A stretch of 64,000 nucleotides of DNA from Allium sativum (Eukaryota > Streptophyta > Magnoliopsida > Asparagales > Amaryllidaceae), in the NCBI GenBank assembly GCA_030737875.1, contig CM060912.1, forward strand, positions 455,952,310 to 456,016,309. The letters run 5' to 3'. Shown here piece after piece: positions 25,911-37,213 of the stretch. The notes beneath the pieces are model-generated. The model was not told the DNA's origin, searched no databases, and saw only the letters and a program-made list of their open reading frames with translations. Position 1 is the stretch's first letter. Every line of letters starts with the position of its first letter. Both the position numbers and the translations under genes were made by a program.

Positions 25911-28458
25911 GAGCTAAGTGCCATCCGGACTAATTTCCAGTCGAGTTGAAATTGAATGCCAAAGGTATTTGGTGCATTGCTTCGACGTGTTCGGCTCCTT
26001 TCGGTTGCAGCTATATTCCGATATGTTTGGCGCTTGCAGTGTGGTTGGAGCTCGGTTTCTGCAAGCTCGATTCTTTCACATTTGGAGCTTTACCAAAATT
26101 TCCCTTTTCATTTAGTTTATAAACTCAAACATGTTCTGAATCTTCATTCATTCAAATGTTTTTCCATAACAAGAAAAGATGTAGTAGTGATTTTGCGTGC
26201 GCCTAAACTTTAGGATTTTGAGCTCTACTGACATAGATATCTCGATGTTTCCACTAGGGAAGAATTTGAATTAGAACCGAGCGTGTCTGAACTGAACCAA
26301 ATATCAGCGGCGCCAAAACCAAATGAAAATGTCAAAATCGAGCATGCTAGGGCTAAGTGCCATTCGGACTGATTTCCAGTCGAGTTGAAATTGAATGCCA
26401 AAGATATTTGGTGCATTGCTTCGACGTGTTCGGCTCCTTTCGCTTGCAGCTATATTTCGATATGTTTGGCGCTTGCAGTGTGGTTGGAGCTCGGTTTCTG
26501 CAAGCTCGATTCTTTCACATTTGAAGCTTTACCAAAATTTCCCTTTTCATTTAGTTTATAAATTCAAACATGTTCTGAATCTCCATTCATTCAAATGTTT
26601 TGCCTTAACAAGAAAAGATGTAGTAGTGATTTTGCGTGCGCCTAAACTTTAGGATTCTGAGCTCTACTGACATAGATATTTCAATGTAGCCACTAGGGAA
26701 GAATTTGAATTGGAACCGAGTGTGTCTGAACTGAACCGAATATCAGCGGCGCCAAAACCAAATGATAACGTCAAAATCGAGCATGCCAGAGCTAAGTGCC
26801 ATCCAGACTGATTTCCAGTCAAGTTGAAATTGAATGCCAAAGGTATTTGGTGCACTGCTTCGACGTGTTTGGCTCCTTTCGGTTGCAGCTATATTCCGAT
26901 ATGTTTGGCGCTTGCAGTGTGGTTGGAGCTCAGTTTTTGCAAGCACGATTCTTTCACAGTTGGAGCTTTACCAAAATTTCCCTTTTCATTTAGTTTATAA
27001 ATTCAAACATGTTCTGAATCTCCATTTATGTTTTGCATTAACAAGAAAAGATGTAGTAGTGATTTTGCGTGCGCCTAAACTTTAGGATTCTGAGCTCTAC
27101 TGACATAGATATCTCGATGTTGCCACTAGGGAAGAATTTGAATTAGAACCGAGCGTGTCTGAACTGAACCGAATATCAGCGGCGCCAAAACCAAATGAAA
27201 ATGTCAAAATCGAGCATGCCAGAGCTAAGTGCCATCCGGACTGATTTCCTGTCGAGTTGAAATTGAATGCCAAAGGTATTTGGTGCACTGCTTCAATGTG
27301 TTCGGCTCCTTTTGGTTGCAGCTATATTCTGATATGTTTGGCACTTGCAGTGTGGTTGGAGCTCGGTTTCTGCAAGCTCGATTCTTTCACATTTGGAGCT
27401 TTACCAAAATTTCCCTTTTCATTTGGTTTATGAATTCAAACATGTTCTGAATCTCCATTCATTCAAATGTTTTGCCTTAACAAGAAAAGATGTAGTAGTG
27501 ATTTTGCGCGCACCTAAACTTTAGGATTCTGAGCTCTACTGACATAGATATCTCGATGTTGCCACTAGGGAAGAATTTGAATTAGAACCGAGCGTGTCTG
27601 AACTGAACCGAATATCAGCGGCGACAAAACCAAATGAAAATGTCAAAATCGAGCATGACAGAGCTAAGTGTCATCCGGACTGATTTCCAGTCGAGTTGAA
27701 ATTGAATGCCAAAGGTATTTGGTGCACTGCTTCGACGTGTTCGGCTCCTTTCGGTTGCAGCTATATTCCGATATGTTTGGCGCTTGCAGTGTGGTTGGAG
27801 CTCGGTTTCTGCAAGCTCGATTCTTTCACATTTGTAGCTTTACCAAAATTTCCCTTTTCATTTAGTTTATAAATTCAAACATGTTCTGAATCTCCATTCA
27901 TTCAAATGTTTTGCCTTAACAAGAAAAGATGTAGTAGCGATTTTGCGTGCGCCTAAACTTTAGGATTCTGAGCTCTACTGACATAGATATCTCGATGTTG
28001 CCACTAGGGAAGAATTTGAATTAGAACCGAGCGTGTCTGAACTGAACCGAATATCAGCGGCGCCAAAACCAAATGAAAATGTCAAAATCGAGCATGCCAG
28101 AGCTAACTGCCATCCGGACTGATTTCCAGTCGAGGTGAAATTGAATGCCAAAGGTATTTGGTGCACTGCTTCGACGTGTTCGGCTCCTTTCGGTTGCAGC
28201 TATATTCCGATATGTTTGGCGCTTGCAGTGTGGTTGGAGCTCGATTTCTGCAAGCTCGATTCTTTCATATTTGGAGCTTTACCCAAATTTCCCTTTTCGT
28301 TTAGTTTATAAATTCAAACATGTTCTGAATCTCCATTCATTCAAATGTTTTGCCTTAACAAGAAAAGTTGTAGTACTGATTTTGCATGTGCCTAAACTTT
28401 AGGATTTTGAGTTCTACTGACATGGATATCTCGATGTTGCCACTAGGGAAGAATTTGA

Positions 28459-28716
28459 TTTTAGTCCTAATTCCATATGCTGTCATAATTCTGTACATTG
28501 ACTTTAGGCAAATATCGATTAATATGCTTGTATGTACTACATTATTTTTTTAGTCCTAAGTCCATATGTTGTCATAATTCTACACTTTTTCTGCTGCGAC
28601 TTTTGGTTGCATGTGGATCCAGGAAGCTACTCTGTATTAATGCAACACGAGTTGTATAGCATATGGAACATACAGTTACTGTGTTGTATTAATGATTACA
28701 GGTGGAATTTGATTTT
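28459..28716. repeat. Right flank of the satellite with a short direct repeat
   Basis: The sequence TTTTAGTCCTAATTCCATAT (28459 on) recurs with few changes at 28548-28584, 89 bp later. The first copy starts exactly at the end of the satellite. There is no gene here. The segment ends with one copy of a 41-bp direct repeat whose partner is at 32254. Confidence 0.7.
28676..28716 (+). repeat. 41-bp direct repeat, left copy
   Basis: These 41 bases (starting TTACTGTGTTG, ending GGTGGAATTTGATTTT) match 32254-32294 exactly. The left copy ends where the AT-rich transposon starts. It is much longer than a usual target-site duplication. Confidence 0.9.
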
Positions 28717-31700
28717 TAGGAATATTTTCGAGTGAAAATTAGACTCACATCCTTAAAACTAAACTTAATTAGGCTCACATCCTCCCCTTTTGAAACATAC
28801 AAATTTCATCCCTATTTTTGAATTGCGGCCTTTTTTGTTACAGAACTGGCCTTCTTCCTTAATTATCGCCGTAATTAATCTAATATGAAACACTTATTAG
28901 GGTTTTATTTTTTCCAGAATCATACAATTCTGTGTTATGGCGGCGCCGTTCTCATTTTTTGCATTCGTCGATCTAGAATTTACGGTGCTCGGAATTCTTT
29001 CTGTGATTAAATTAGATCCATCTTTGATGTATACAATGAATGTTTATTCTTCTAGGTAATTTATACTTTTATTCGTTTTTATTTTCTACGGGTATCATTT
29101 TTTGCTTGATCTTATTTAACTGATTAATCTGATCTTCTTTAGTTGAATAGATTTGTCGATAGACATTTTAATTATCATATATAGTTTTAATACGTGTGAT
29201 AATAGATCGTACAGATTTATTTATTAAGTTTGGCAATACATTTGTTCTTATATTCTGAATATGTGTATACGAATATGCATAAGTTGTTAATATTTGCATA
29301 AAAATATGCAACTATCGTTATATTCGGTGTATAGGGCTTTGCATATATTCAGGAAATTTTCATATATGTATTCAGAAGCTGATAATGGTGTTTTGGTGCT
29401 GTTGATGTTTAGTAATGATACATGTGGGTAAGGATGTTTAGTAGCTACTACTGGAAAAAATGGAAATAAAAGTATGTTTTGTTAAAGTTTATTTTTCATT
29501 ATTAACATCAATTATTGTGTTTTTAAGCATACATATATGCAATTTTTCTGAATACTTGTATATGTTCATGAATTTAATCTGAACAGTATAATATTCTTTC
29601 GTATATATGCTTTTAAATATGATTTTTTTGTTAATACTAGCATGCAATAATGCATAAATTATAAACAAAATCATACAATTGTTCTGAATATTGAATTATT
29701 TTCATAAAGGTATGCATTTAACTTGGATATATGCATACTTGAATACAATTATTATGACTGTACAGATTGTTTTCAACTGTTATAGATATGTGCATTCATG
29801 TATGCAAATATTTTTAGAATATGAATGCATGTGTGCAAATTCGATTACAAATTGAAAAATAAAACAGAATTGCATGTACGAATGTGATTTTACTGTAAAT
29901 TTGCGCTGTAGTGTATTAATTATTTGTGCATGTTTTACTTCTATTTTGTACTATTTGTTTTTTAGTTTATTTTATTCTTTTAATATTTTATTATTTATTT
30001 TTTTCATAGGTTTTTTCCCTATAGCAATTTCTATTGTGTCTGAAGAAGATGAAGACAATTGGATATTGTATTGTCAACAAATCAAAAACTTTCCGAAAGA
30101 TGATCGTAGAAGATGAGGCGTTCTTCAAAAGACTATTATATGTTTTTGTTTGTATTTTTTTAACAAAGTTATACTGTATACTGTTGCGAACATTCACATT
30201 CTGCTTTGAATTTAGTTCAGTTTTTTAATGTTAAATTCTGTGATTTTTATAGTAATTTTTTTAGGCTTATACATATGCAATTATTCAGTATAGTTGCGCA
30301 CATGTATGCAATTATACTAAATATTTGTATTATTTTTTCCTACTATTTTGCGATGCTACATAAATGTATGAAACAGTTCGTAGTAGTTACATATAAGTAC
30401 GAAAGTATCTTTATAACTGGCTAATGTGTACAAATATTCTCAATTTTTGCATGGACGTATGCAATTATTCTTATTATGTGCATGCAAGTATGCAAATGTT
30501 CATTGTGTATGCATAACCTCTTTTAATTTTGAAGTTTACTTCCCTTTTTTTAATCTTGAAATTATCATGCATATTTTGTAATTTCACATATGCATAACAT
30601 ATAACAATATTTGCATTTAAACATGCAAGTATTATGAATAACTGTATACAAGAAAGAAACAATTCACAATATCATTTAAGAATAGAAAAACTAAATTCAA
30701 TACATAAAATTCCACAGTAATTCAGTACAGAAAATACATAATAATGTCATAGTAGTTCGAATACAGAAAACCAGTCAACATATTTGTACACACATCTAAA
30801 CACCATTTTTAATAATTTTAATCAGAAGGTTTGTTTTCGGTTGATAGCAGGAACGCCTGTGTTAGGTCATCATCTACAGTCCAACTGTAAAATTTGCAAT
30901 TTAGAATTCAAGCAGTAATCACAGCTCGTTGCAGTTTTACAGAATCAGGCTTGTATACTTCATCATCTTTGAGGACTTATTTGTCCTCACTTCTTTGTTT
31001 TATTATATTTATTACAAACATTTCCCAATTGACGCCGCAAAAAATGTAAAAAAATTATCAATTTATTAGAATTATTCTATTTAGTATGAAAACATGCATA
31101 GAAATATGCAAACAATCTCAATATCTGCATTAATATGATAATATTTACGGAATCAATATAAAAGTATGCAAGTCATCATATTTTATGGATACTAGTTTGT
31201 AAAAATTATGAATTCATGCGTACAAGTATGCACTTATACGTGTTTACATGAATATTCAACTATCCAAAATATGTGCGTAAAAATATGCAGCTATTTTTAT
31301 TATCTGCATGTAAACATGTAAATATTACCTGAATTGCATATAATATGTTGATAGTTCCAGAATTGCATGCAAAATTTCTAATGACGTGCATAGAATTATG
31401 CAACAATTATGTAATAAAATCAAAATTGCATTCTACATTTTTGGATAAATGCATATAATTATTCAGCACTTAGATAATAGTTGCACAATTACATGCAACA
31501 GTTGGGATTAAATGCATACATTTGTGCATTAATCTGCTTATAGTTGCATGAATCTGCTGATAGTTTCAAATTTGGAAAAAGCGATTGTACGGATTTTTTT
31601 TGCAACCGAAATGATTTTTTAAACTAAATTTGCATGAAGATTTGTATGTATTCATATAATCATACAACAATTCGAAGTTAATACATATTTAAAAATAAAA

Positions 31701-32099
31701 TATGACAATATAAGATGTTGTATGACAGAAAAAATAAAAAAAATTAAATTTTTACCTTCGTTCTTGCCAGGTCGATGATATTTTCTGATCTAATTGGCTT
31801 TGATTTTATGCGTTTCCACTTGATCGAGAATTGAATAAAGAAAATCAACTGAAAATTTGTGATTTTCCTCTTTGATTGTCACTCCTCAAGATGCGGCGCG
31901 ATAAATGAAGAGATATTTTCCAAAACGAATAACTTTTAGGGTTTAAAGGACAAAGACAGAATTTTATGTGCCGCATTTTGAAAATAGGGATGAAATTTCT
32001 ATAATTTCTACGGCTGGACTTTTCTTATATTTTAATACTTAATAGGGACCTGTAAAAAACGTACCCTATTTTCTATATGGCCACAAGAAATATTTCCCA
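28717..32099. mobile_element. AT-rich DNA transposon with long imperfect terminal inverted repeats, Mutator-like candidate
   Basis: Reading inward from both ends, the arms agree over about 150 bp: AGGAATATTTTCGAGTG (left) against GGGAAATATTTCTTGTG (right, complement), then AAATTTCATCCCTATTTT at 28796 against the same bases in complement at 31981-31998, a TGCGGC block and a CTT-rich block. Long TIRs and no retroelement signals suggest a Mutator-like (MULE) or related non-autonomous element. No clear 9-bp target duplication is visible. No transposase is recognisable; a small frame at 29874-30116 ends in an acidic/basic tail but resembles nothing I know, and a 40-codon frame at 28937-29059 lies just inside the left arm. 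The 3.4-kb interior is dominated by TATGCA-type words. Confidence 0.55.
29260..31660. repeat. Cluster of degenerate TATGCA/TGCATA words
   Basis: I count about forty ATGCA or TGCAT words in 2.4 kb, mostly in contexts such as TATGCAANTATT or GTATGCAAGTAT, in both orientations. For DNA of this AT content roughly five would be expected. They concentrate in two blocks, about 29280-29940 and 30270-31660, around a word-poor centre. The pattern resembles subterminal transposase-binding repeats of plant DNA transposons, but the spacing is irregular. Confidence 0.7.
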
Positions 32100-32820
32100 T
32101 TGTTCTTAAAGACATCAACCTGACGTTTCATGTATATTAGCAAACATTCTGCTCCTCTTTTTTTGCTATAATGAATCCATTTTGGTCTAACATAGGTATG
32201 CATGTACAATAGCTGTTCACCAGTTCACTTCAGAAATCCATGATTATAGGCAATTACTGTGTTGTATTAATGATTACAGGTGGAATTTGATTTTCAATTT
32301 GGCTTACATTTTTTGATGGGGTTCAGATTTTGTTGAAAATTTTAATTGTTTTCAGTTTGTATTAATGCAGTAACATTGTTAATTGTTTCAAAAAGCAAGT
32401 TTTGCTTAGTATAACGCATTTTACCCATTTATGCAATTTTGACCGTTGACTGTTATATTTATGTATAGGTAATTAGATTTCTGAAGTGAAGAGCAACCGC
32501 ATCAAAGAACTGATGGTAACTAAGCTATGAACAAGACTTTAGCTATTATATGTTATGATATTTTGTTTGTACTAGTCATGTAAACTTGTTTGTAAGTAGT
32601 TGTGGTATGTGGATTCACTTATTTTGTCGAAATACTATTGAGATGATTATGGGTGTTTTATTTGATATTGCGAGTAATGTGTTGTTTTAAGAATTTAAAT
32701 ATGATGATTATCGATTTTAGTTTGAAAATGTTACTTATATGATTATTTGTTTTAATATTTCTATTATATACAACTGATTGATGAAAATGATACAATTGAT
32801 TAACAGTAAATAACCACAAT
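32100..32820. other. Non-coding stretch leading into the CACTA terminus
   Basis: No gene is recognised. It begins after the right arm of the AT-rich transposon and holds the second 41-bp direct repeat copy (32254-32294). The sequence TGATTACAGGTGG in that repeat looks like a splice acceptor, so this may be the end of a CACTA gene and its 3' untranslated region, but I cannot identify a protein. Confidence 0.4.
32254..32294 (+). repeat. 41-bp direct repeat, right copy
   Basis: Identical to 28676-28716 and 3578 bp away, but about 155 bp beyond the apparent right end of the transposon, so it is not a simple target duplication. Confidence 0.9.
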
Positions 32821-33218
32821 TAAAATGTGCTGTACATCAGCAAGTTTTAGTAGCGTTGAAAAAGTCCTACAAATGTAATTTACAAAATATATTGTAGCTG
32901 AAACGAAACGCAACAACAAACATATAGTAGGAAAGATTATATGCTACGAAAATATTACAGTAGCATTGAAAAACCGCTACAAAAAAAAAAGAAATATGAT
33001 ACAAGCACCACTTTAGTTGGATTTTTAAGACGGTGCCAAATAACTTTTTGTAGGGTTTATAAAATGCTACAATATGCTCATTTTCCGTTGCGTTTACTAA
33101 AACGCAACAAAAACTTTAAGACTTTTAGTTGCTTGTCGTGTGGTACCATTTATCGAAATGCTACTACAACCTTTGGTCGCGTTTTGCAACGCTACCAAAG
33201 GCATTTTCTGGTGTAGTG
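32821..33218 (+). mobile_element. Right end of a CACTA (En/Spm) transposon: subterminal repeats and TIR
   Basis: The sequence ends at 33218 with ATTTTCTGGTGTAGTG, the complement of a CACTACACCAGAAAAT terminus, the diagnostic end of plant CACTA elements. The preceding 400 bp are packed with short direct and inverted words of the GTAGCGTT, CGCTAC, TGCTAC and ACGCAAC type, as expected for transposase-binding subterminal repeats. The 33-kb window to the left has no matching CACTAC start, so the left end is outside or lost. The DUF8039 remnant at 334-1010 points toward this end, consistent with a single large element. A 91-codon frame at 32941-33216 is fortuitous. Confidence 0.85.
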
Positions 33219-34960
33219 TTTACAAATTGACCAAGTCAGCTGTTTTAATTGAAAACGATTATTATATTAATTTATTTTCAATTAATCTAATAAAAAAACT
33301 TTTTATGAACAATCATTAAACTTGACGAATGTTTTTAAATGATAATTAATCATTGAACTGTATTTAAGGATAACCGTTGAATAGTTTATTTTTAATAGAG
33401 TAATTATTATTTTTGACTTATTAAAGGAGATTGACTAATCTATAATTAGTTAATAATGAGTTAAACTACTTACTTTAGTAGATATTGAAGATTAATTATT
33501 ATTTTAATAATAATTAAGATGATTTACTTTTAATGGGATCCATTGAAGAGGTAATCAAGTGGTAATGAGATTCTTAGTTTAATCAGAATAAGGGATTCTT
33601 TTAGAGGATTTAAGAAATAAACCAAAGTTTTATAAACGAAGTTATAAAAGAGGTTTAAACTAAGGCAATGATTTTAAATAAGCGTTTTACTTATAAATTG
33701 AATTAGGTAAACCATTTGTTACTGAAAGAAGATTTCAAATGCAAATAATGGTTTATAAAACCATATTAAAACAAATTGGAATGGTAAATAAAATCTATAG
33801 GATTTGTTTTGAGTTATGAACTTTTATTTATCATAAGAAAAGAACGTTGTCGATCAAGGTCTAAGAGGTAAATAGAATACCCCAACTTGAACGACTTCAC
33901 TATTATCGATATATAATATTAGTTTGTAATGGTAAAGGAAATAAAAAGAAGATTTTCAGAATATAAAACAATATTCCCAAACTAAGGAAATATAAATGGA
34001 TTTGTGAAATATAGTGATATTTTTGGGGATTTTGGAATACTCCTATTATAAAAGGTATAAGATATAGTTTTAATTCAATGGCTTTTGGTATTCGGGAAAA
34101 TGAGTATAAAAGGTTATATTGGTTTTGAAATGGAATTGGATATCAGAAATAGATTTATAATTTCCATAAGCGAGATTGTAAACTATAATTAATAAGTTTT
34201 AAAGTTAAATGAAACTGTTTGGAGGTATACTATAAAAAGTGCATCGCTTGACGTTATTTTAGGCCGTATAAGTCGGTAATTAAAACTTTGCCGATTGGTT
34301 AAGTATATATGCAACGATATTTTGAGATAAAGGAAATAAAAGGGATTTTGTGAAATATAAAAATATTTCGAGATAAAGGAAATAAAGGGAGGAGTTTGGT
34401 AAATATGTTTATTTTAGAGATATAAGTATTGATTACTGTTTTCAAAATAACGAAAACAGGAGAGATTTGTTAAGACAAATACATGTAATCAATTCCGAAG
34501 AATCGATGGGATGTTTTTAAAGAATAATTTTACTTAAAAGGGCCTAGGCTACTGATATACTTATCTGTACTGTTGGATTTGATAATTAAAGAACCGACTA
34601 TCAAATGAATATTCCCTTTGGCTATTGACGAGTTAGTTCAAAGAGACTGAAATGGGAACCAGACCCAAAACCACTTCGAACCGATTGTGCATTCGAAACT
34701 AACCTACAGGTACGTTACAAAGATGAAGCAATAAAGACCGTGGATCTTCATAAGCGGAAAGAACTACTCGTTAAATTTCTCTGATTAGCTCCCAGGGTTA
34801 TTATGACTTGTGATTCTGTCGTAATTGAAATCTTCGGATTGCAAGGACTTCTCGCTGCTGATCCTTGGGGTGATTCCTATATTGGATGCGACAGGAGAGT
34901 GCCTTCGGTTCATCCTATTCCTAGATGACTTGGATGGACGAATGTCTGACAGAGTATTTC
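33219..34960. other. AT-rich intergenic or unclassified repeat DNA
   Basis: Starts directly outside the CACTA terminus. No protein domain, LTR end or tandem repeat is recognisable. The last 350 bp are less AT-rich and may belong to a diverged retrotransposon LTR, but I cannot show it. Confidence 0.4.
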
Positions 34961-35224
34961 TGAAACGACCCGAACTTCCCCGGTCTCCAAAGAGAAGAGA
35001 AAGAACGAATTGTTTTGAGAACAAGACAAAATAGAATGCAGACGGGAGAACATTTCATTGTTTATTACAACAATATCATCAGATTACAAGAATATACAGA
35101 GTATAAATGAATATTACACAGAAATATCAGAGATTTAAATTACAATTGAATACACAGCAGCGGAAAATAATACAATACACAACTGAAGGAGATATACGGA
35201 TACAAAGCTTTCCGGATATCGTTC
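34961..35224 (-). mobile_element. LARD-like LTR end fragment, inverted
   Basis: Begins TGAAACGACCCGAACTTCCC, the complement of the LTR 3' end shared by all copies of this family in the window (35449, 37459, 44853, 46851, 54076). It runs through the same R-U5-like sequence in reverse. There is no primer-binding site to its left, so it is a fragment or the outer end of a 3' LTR. It forms a near-perfect palindrome with the next fragment. Confidence 0.8.
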
Positions 35225-35234
35225 CAGCTGTAAA

Positions 35235-36483
35235 TTGTATTATTTTCCGCTGCTTTGTATTCAAATGTAATTTAAATCTCTGCTATTTTTGTGTAATATT
35301 CATTTATACTCTGTATATTCTTGTAATCTAATGATATTGTTGTAATAAACAATGAAATGTTCTCCCATCTACGTTCTATTTTGTCTTGTTCTCAAAACAA
35401 TTCGTTCTTTCTCTTCTCTTCGGAGACCGGGGAAGTTCGGGTTGTTTCATCGTGGTATCAGAGCTTTGGTTTACAAAGCTCAGAGAACAAGGCACATTAG
35501 AACCATACGAAAGAATTCATCAGAAATTGGATTAGTAATATCCAACGAGAATGACTCGTTAGAGATAGGATCAGTAGTATCCTAGAACGAGTGTGAAGAG
35601 TAGTGTTTTTGATAAATAAAAGTGAAAACAATTTTTGTTTTGAAAATTTAAATCAATTATACGTATTTGAATATTTATTTGTATTGATTTGGACAATCCA
35701 GTATATATAAACTTTGTGTATACGTCTGATTTGCGTGTATTTGAAGTTTTAATATACTGGATAGATATAGAATCGCACTGTAGTTGTTCGGGGGTAATTC
35801 TGATGATAGCGATCACATCATCAGTATTTATGTTCGAGTAACGAAGGTGGGACGTCTATATATTTCCTATTGACTGGTGTGAGAACCAAAATTAGATAGG
35901 GCTGTTTGTTGTGATTTGGCATCAAAAATGTGATTTTTGACTATATATCAAAGTTATGAATTTGAAACGATAACCCACTAATTGATTGATGGTTGTATTG
36001 TTTGATTAATTAAAATTTAAACCATTTAGTCAAATTGTACCAAAAAGTGAGTTGTATTGAAAATTTATCGCATTTGCTTGCATATACATGTACTTACATT
36101 GAACAGGTCATAGCAAAGAGGCTAGAGCAGAAGAATAAAATTGTTTGCCCAACAAATAGGTACATGTTTACCATAATTTACTGTTTTGTTTGGGTGATGA
36201 TGATTTTATGAGCCGATTGGCGTTTTCTTTTTCTTTTTGAGATCTGAGGGCCTGTATGGCAATTTCGGGATTTTCCCGTGCTCCCGGTGCAGGGAAGGTT
36301 ATGGCGAAATTTTTCGAAAATTTAGGGTGTTATCCAAATTTTTGGAAAATTTGAAAAGTTCTTAGAAACTGAAAAGTTGAAGAACTTAAGCCGTAGTGAA
36401 AATACTGGAAGTTTAGTTGATTTGTGAAACAACTTTCGGCTTCGTTCCTTTTTGGGGACGAAAAGTTTTAAGTGGGGGAGATA
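35235..36483 (+). mobile_element. LARD-like element fragment: LTR 3' end plus complete internal region
   Basis: 35235-35449 is the LTR 3' end (GGGTTGTTTCA). It is followed by a tRNA-iMet primer-binding site (35453-35464) and about 1.03 kb of gene-less internal sequence ending in AAGTGGGGGAGAT, a polypurine tract. The internal sequence matches the complement of 53039-54075 in order, including an ACTGGTGTGAGAACCAAAA block near 35874-35892 and the AATTTTTCGAAAATTTAGGG region near 36310. No gag or pol motif is present, so the family is non-autonomous. Instead of a 3' LTR start (TGTAACAACCCGG), the sequence after the polypurine tract changes to unrelated AT-rich DNA, so the 3' LTR is lost or rearranged. 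Confidence 0.8.
35453..35464 (+). other. LARD primer-binding site, tRNA-iMet type
   Basis: Reads TGGTATCAGAGC, three bases after the LTR end. Confidence 0.85.
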
Positions 36484-37200
36484 TTTCAATTCAATTTAAT
36501 TCGAATTTCTATTCTTTTCAATATAATTCTATTTTCATTTCAATTCAATTTAATTCGAATTTCTATTCTTTTCAATATAATTTGAATTTCATTTCGAAAT
36601 ATTCGATTTTGAAATCACTTTCGATATTCATTATAAAATGAATAAAATTGATATAAATATCGTTCACGTCAAAATGGCGTCAATCTAATCAACACGGCTT
36701 CATATATCCTATTTTCAAATATTCTATTTCAAATATTTCTATTTCAAATATTTCTTTTCCAAATATTTCTATTTCAAAACTTTCTTTTTCAAAAGTGGAA
36801 TGAGGCCCGATCAGTTACCATATAATGTTAATTATATGGATTTTCTACAACACATATATACAATAACAACGATGAATAATCAACCATCATCCAAAGTGCA
36901 TTCTACACTGTATAAGCATCGAATATAAATATTTAACGCTTATAACAGTCTGTCAATTCGTTTCAAATCGATTTCAATTCAAATTGATTTCTAATTCCTA
37001 ATATTCGTTAGAAAGCTCTTTTCGATACGAACCCAACGGTTCCGGTTTTAGGAGAATCCGACGGTCGGATATCCCGCAATATCCATTTGAAGTCAATGGT
37101 CGAAATTCGCGAACTGCCGCGGCGCGGCGCGTTCTATTCAGGCCATTATATATATAATATATATATATTATATATTTCGTTGATTTCCTTTTTAAAAAGA
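36484..37200 (-). repeat. Scrambled LARD LTR pieces with a short tandem duplication
   Basis: 36484-36595 holds a block of about 53 bp twice in tandem (ATTTCAATTCAATTTAATTC start). The rest matches the minus-strand LTR of 46851-53038 but out of order: 36595-36710 resembles about 50305-50425, 36790-36960 resembles about 50530-50700, and 36990-37200 then resembles about 50005-50200. The order implies a rearrangement after insertion. It includes an AT microsatellite at 37141-37178 matching those in the other LTR copies. Confidence 0.7.
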
Positions 37201-37213
37201 TTTTAATTAGTTG

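Larger units (their letters stand above)
3031..28458 (+). repeat. Satellite array: 58 head-to-tail monomers of about 439 bp
   Basis: The landmark AAGTGCCATCCGGACTGATT recurs in variant form 58 times between about 3115 and 28110, nearly always 439 bp apart (433-442). All monomers point the same way. The array opens with TGAATTAGAA and closes with GGGAAGAATTTGA, the same phase, so it holds a whole number of units. Each monomer carries two GAGCTC sites, usually a GGCGCC, an odd palindrome (CCTAAACTTTAGG) and a stem of GCTTGCAG with CTGCAAGC around a 19-base loop. Open frames of 63, 65 and 85 codons recur in each unit on both strands, but they follow from sequence conservation and have no gene-like features. 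I do not recognise the family. Monomers at 17602-18034 and 26796-27228 share independent short deletions in the TTCATTCAAATG segment. Confidence 0.97.

Noticed and set aside
3121..28402. Recurrent 63-, 65- and 85-codon open frames in each satellite monomer as a tandem gene family
   Set aside because: They occur on both strands in overlapping frames at fixed monomer positions, lack introns, promoters or domains, and many monomers lose one or another frame. Simple conservation of the repeat explains them.
3031..28458. CRISPR-like array or rDNA/5S cluster
   Set aside because: The repeat is continuous with no spacers, and no rRNA or Pol III box sequence is recognisable in the monomer.
28717..32099. 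Helitron or LTR retrotransposon
   Set aside because: Both ends carry inverted, not direct, terminal similarity, and there is no TC...CTRR hairpin end, primer-binding site or polypurine tract.
32941..33216. 91-codon open frame next to the CACTA terminus
   Set aside because: It runs through the subterminal repeats and into the TIR, so it is non-coding.
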